A model generated the notes under the pieces. The model searched no databases and was not told where the DNA came from. It saw only the letters and a list, made by a program, of their open reading frames with translations. A stretch of 6,661 nt of DNA from Geoglobus sp. (GTDB taxonomy: Archaea > Halobacteriota > Archaeoglobi > Archaeoglobales > Archaeoglobaceae): positions 1 to 6,661 of the forward strand of contig JALURI010000206.1 in NCBI GenBank assembly GCA_027016965.1. Reading direction: 5' to 3'. The translations under genes and the position numbers were made by a program. This document shows positions 6,511 to 6,661 of this stretch, piece by piece (the first letter of the stretch is position 1; every line of letters begins with the position of its first letter).

Positions 6511-6661
6511 GTGCTACCGAACCAGATGGTCAAATCGATGGTTGGCAGAGTGATTAGAGTTGAGATGAAGGGTGAGGAAAACAGCCTTGTTGGGAGGCTT
6601 GAGAGTGTTGATGATTACATGAACCTTCACCTCTCCAATGCCATTGAATACAGGGGAGGAG
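6511..6661 (+). CDS. Archaeal Sm-like (LSm) RNA-binding protein, Sm2 type, 3'-truncated by the window edge
   Basis: The first 50 residues of an Sm-fold protein, which forms rings that bind U-rich single-stranded RNA in the cytoplasm. The N-terminal helix (LPNQMVKSMVG, 2-12) is followed by the Sm1 motif: strand IRVEMKG, then LVGRLESVDDYMNLHLSNA (26-44) with the conserved Gly28, Asp34 and Met37-Asn38. Asn38 and the residue two before it (Tyr36, where many Sm proteins have His or Phe) form the expected uracil pocket. The sequence closely resembles A. fulgidus Sm2, known as a hexamer former, rather than Sm1; this is from memory, not alignment. About 25 C-terminal residues with the Sm2 motif should lie beyond the window. 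The GTG start is fixed by a good SD and an upstream in-frame stop. It is transcribed divergently from the epimerase. Confidence 0.93.
   Translation, partial: MLPNQMVKSMVGRVIRVEMKGEENSLVGRLESVDDYMNLHLSNAIEYRGG

Overview
The window looks like chromosomal DNA from a euryarchaeon, most likely a member of the Archaeoglobales. The evidence is an intact DNA topoisomerase VI operon (top6B-top6A), an Sm-like protein whose first 50 residues closely resemble Archaeoglobus fulgidus Sm2 as I remember it, archaeal BRE/TATA promoters, Shine-Dalgarno (SD) sites of the GGAGGTGAT type with GTG and TTG starts, and very tight gene packing. The genus assignment is inference from family resemblance; no search was run. 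I saw no tRNA, rRNA, CRISPR array, insertion sequence or other mobile element.

Layout. Positions 1-1790 hold the 3' part of top6B, whose start codon lies before the window. top6A (1753-2838) overlaps its end by 38 bases. A 41-base gap with a T-rich, imperfectly palindromic promoter or terminator element leads into four genes on the + strand: a two-cluster ferredoxin (2880-3050), a CrtI-like FAD oxidoreductase (3047-4210), a CcmA-type ABC ATPase (4207-4869) and a CcmB-type membrane protein (4866-5504). Each junction is a 4-base ATGA or GTGA overlap, so the set is almost certainly one translationally coupled operon. An extended-SDR sugar-nucleotide epimerase lies on the - strand (5448-6401), and its 3' end runs 57 bases into ccmB. 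A 109-base divergent promoter region separates it from an lsm (Sm2-type) gene that begins at 6511 and leaves the window.

How the genes work together. Top6B and Top6A form the A2B2 type IIB topoisomerase: Top6B is the ATP-driven clamp and Top6A makes the double-strand break. CcmA and CcmB would form an ABC complex of the kind that drives cytochrome c maturation (the CcmABCDE system); the other ccm genes are not present here. The ferredoxin and flavoprotein are a plausible redox pair, and their coupling to ccmAB is the most interesting point in the window, although the substrate cannot be read from sequence. The epimerase probably supplies nucleotide sugars for glycans, and the LSm protein binds U-rich RNA. 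Every gene belongs to a recognisable family. I did not find a convincing wholly new system; the ferredoxin-flavoprotein-CcmAB operon is the best candidate for undescribed biology.
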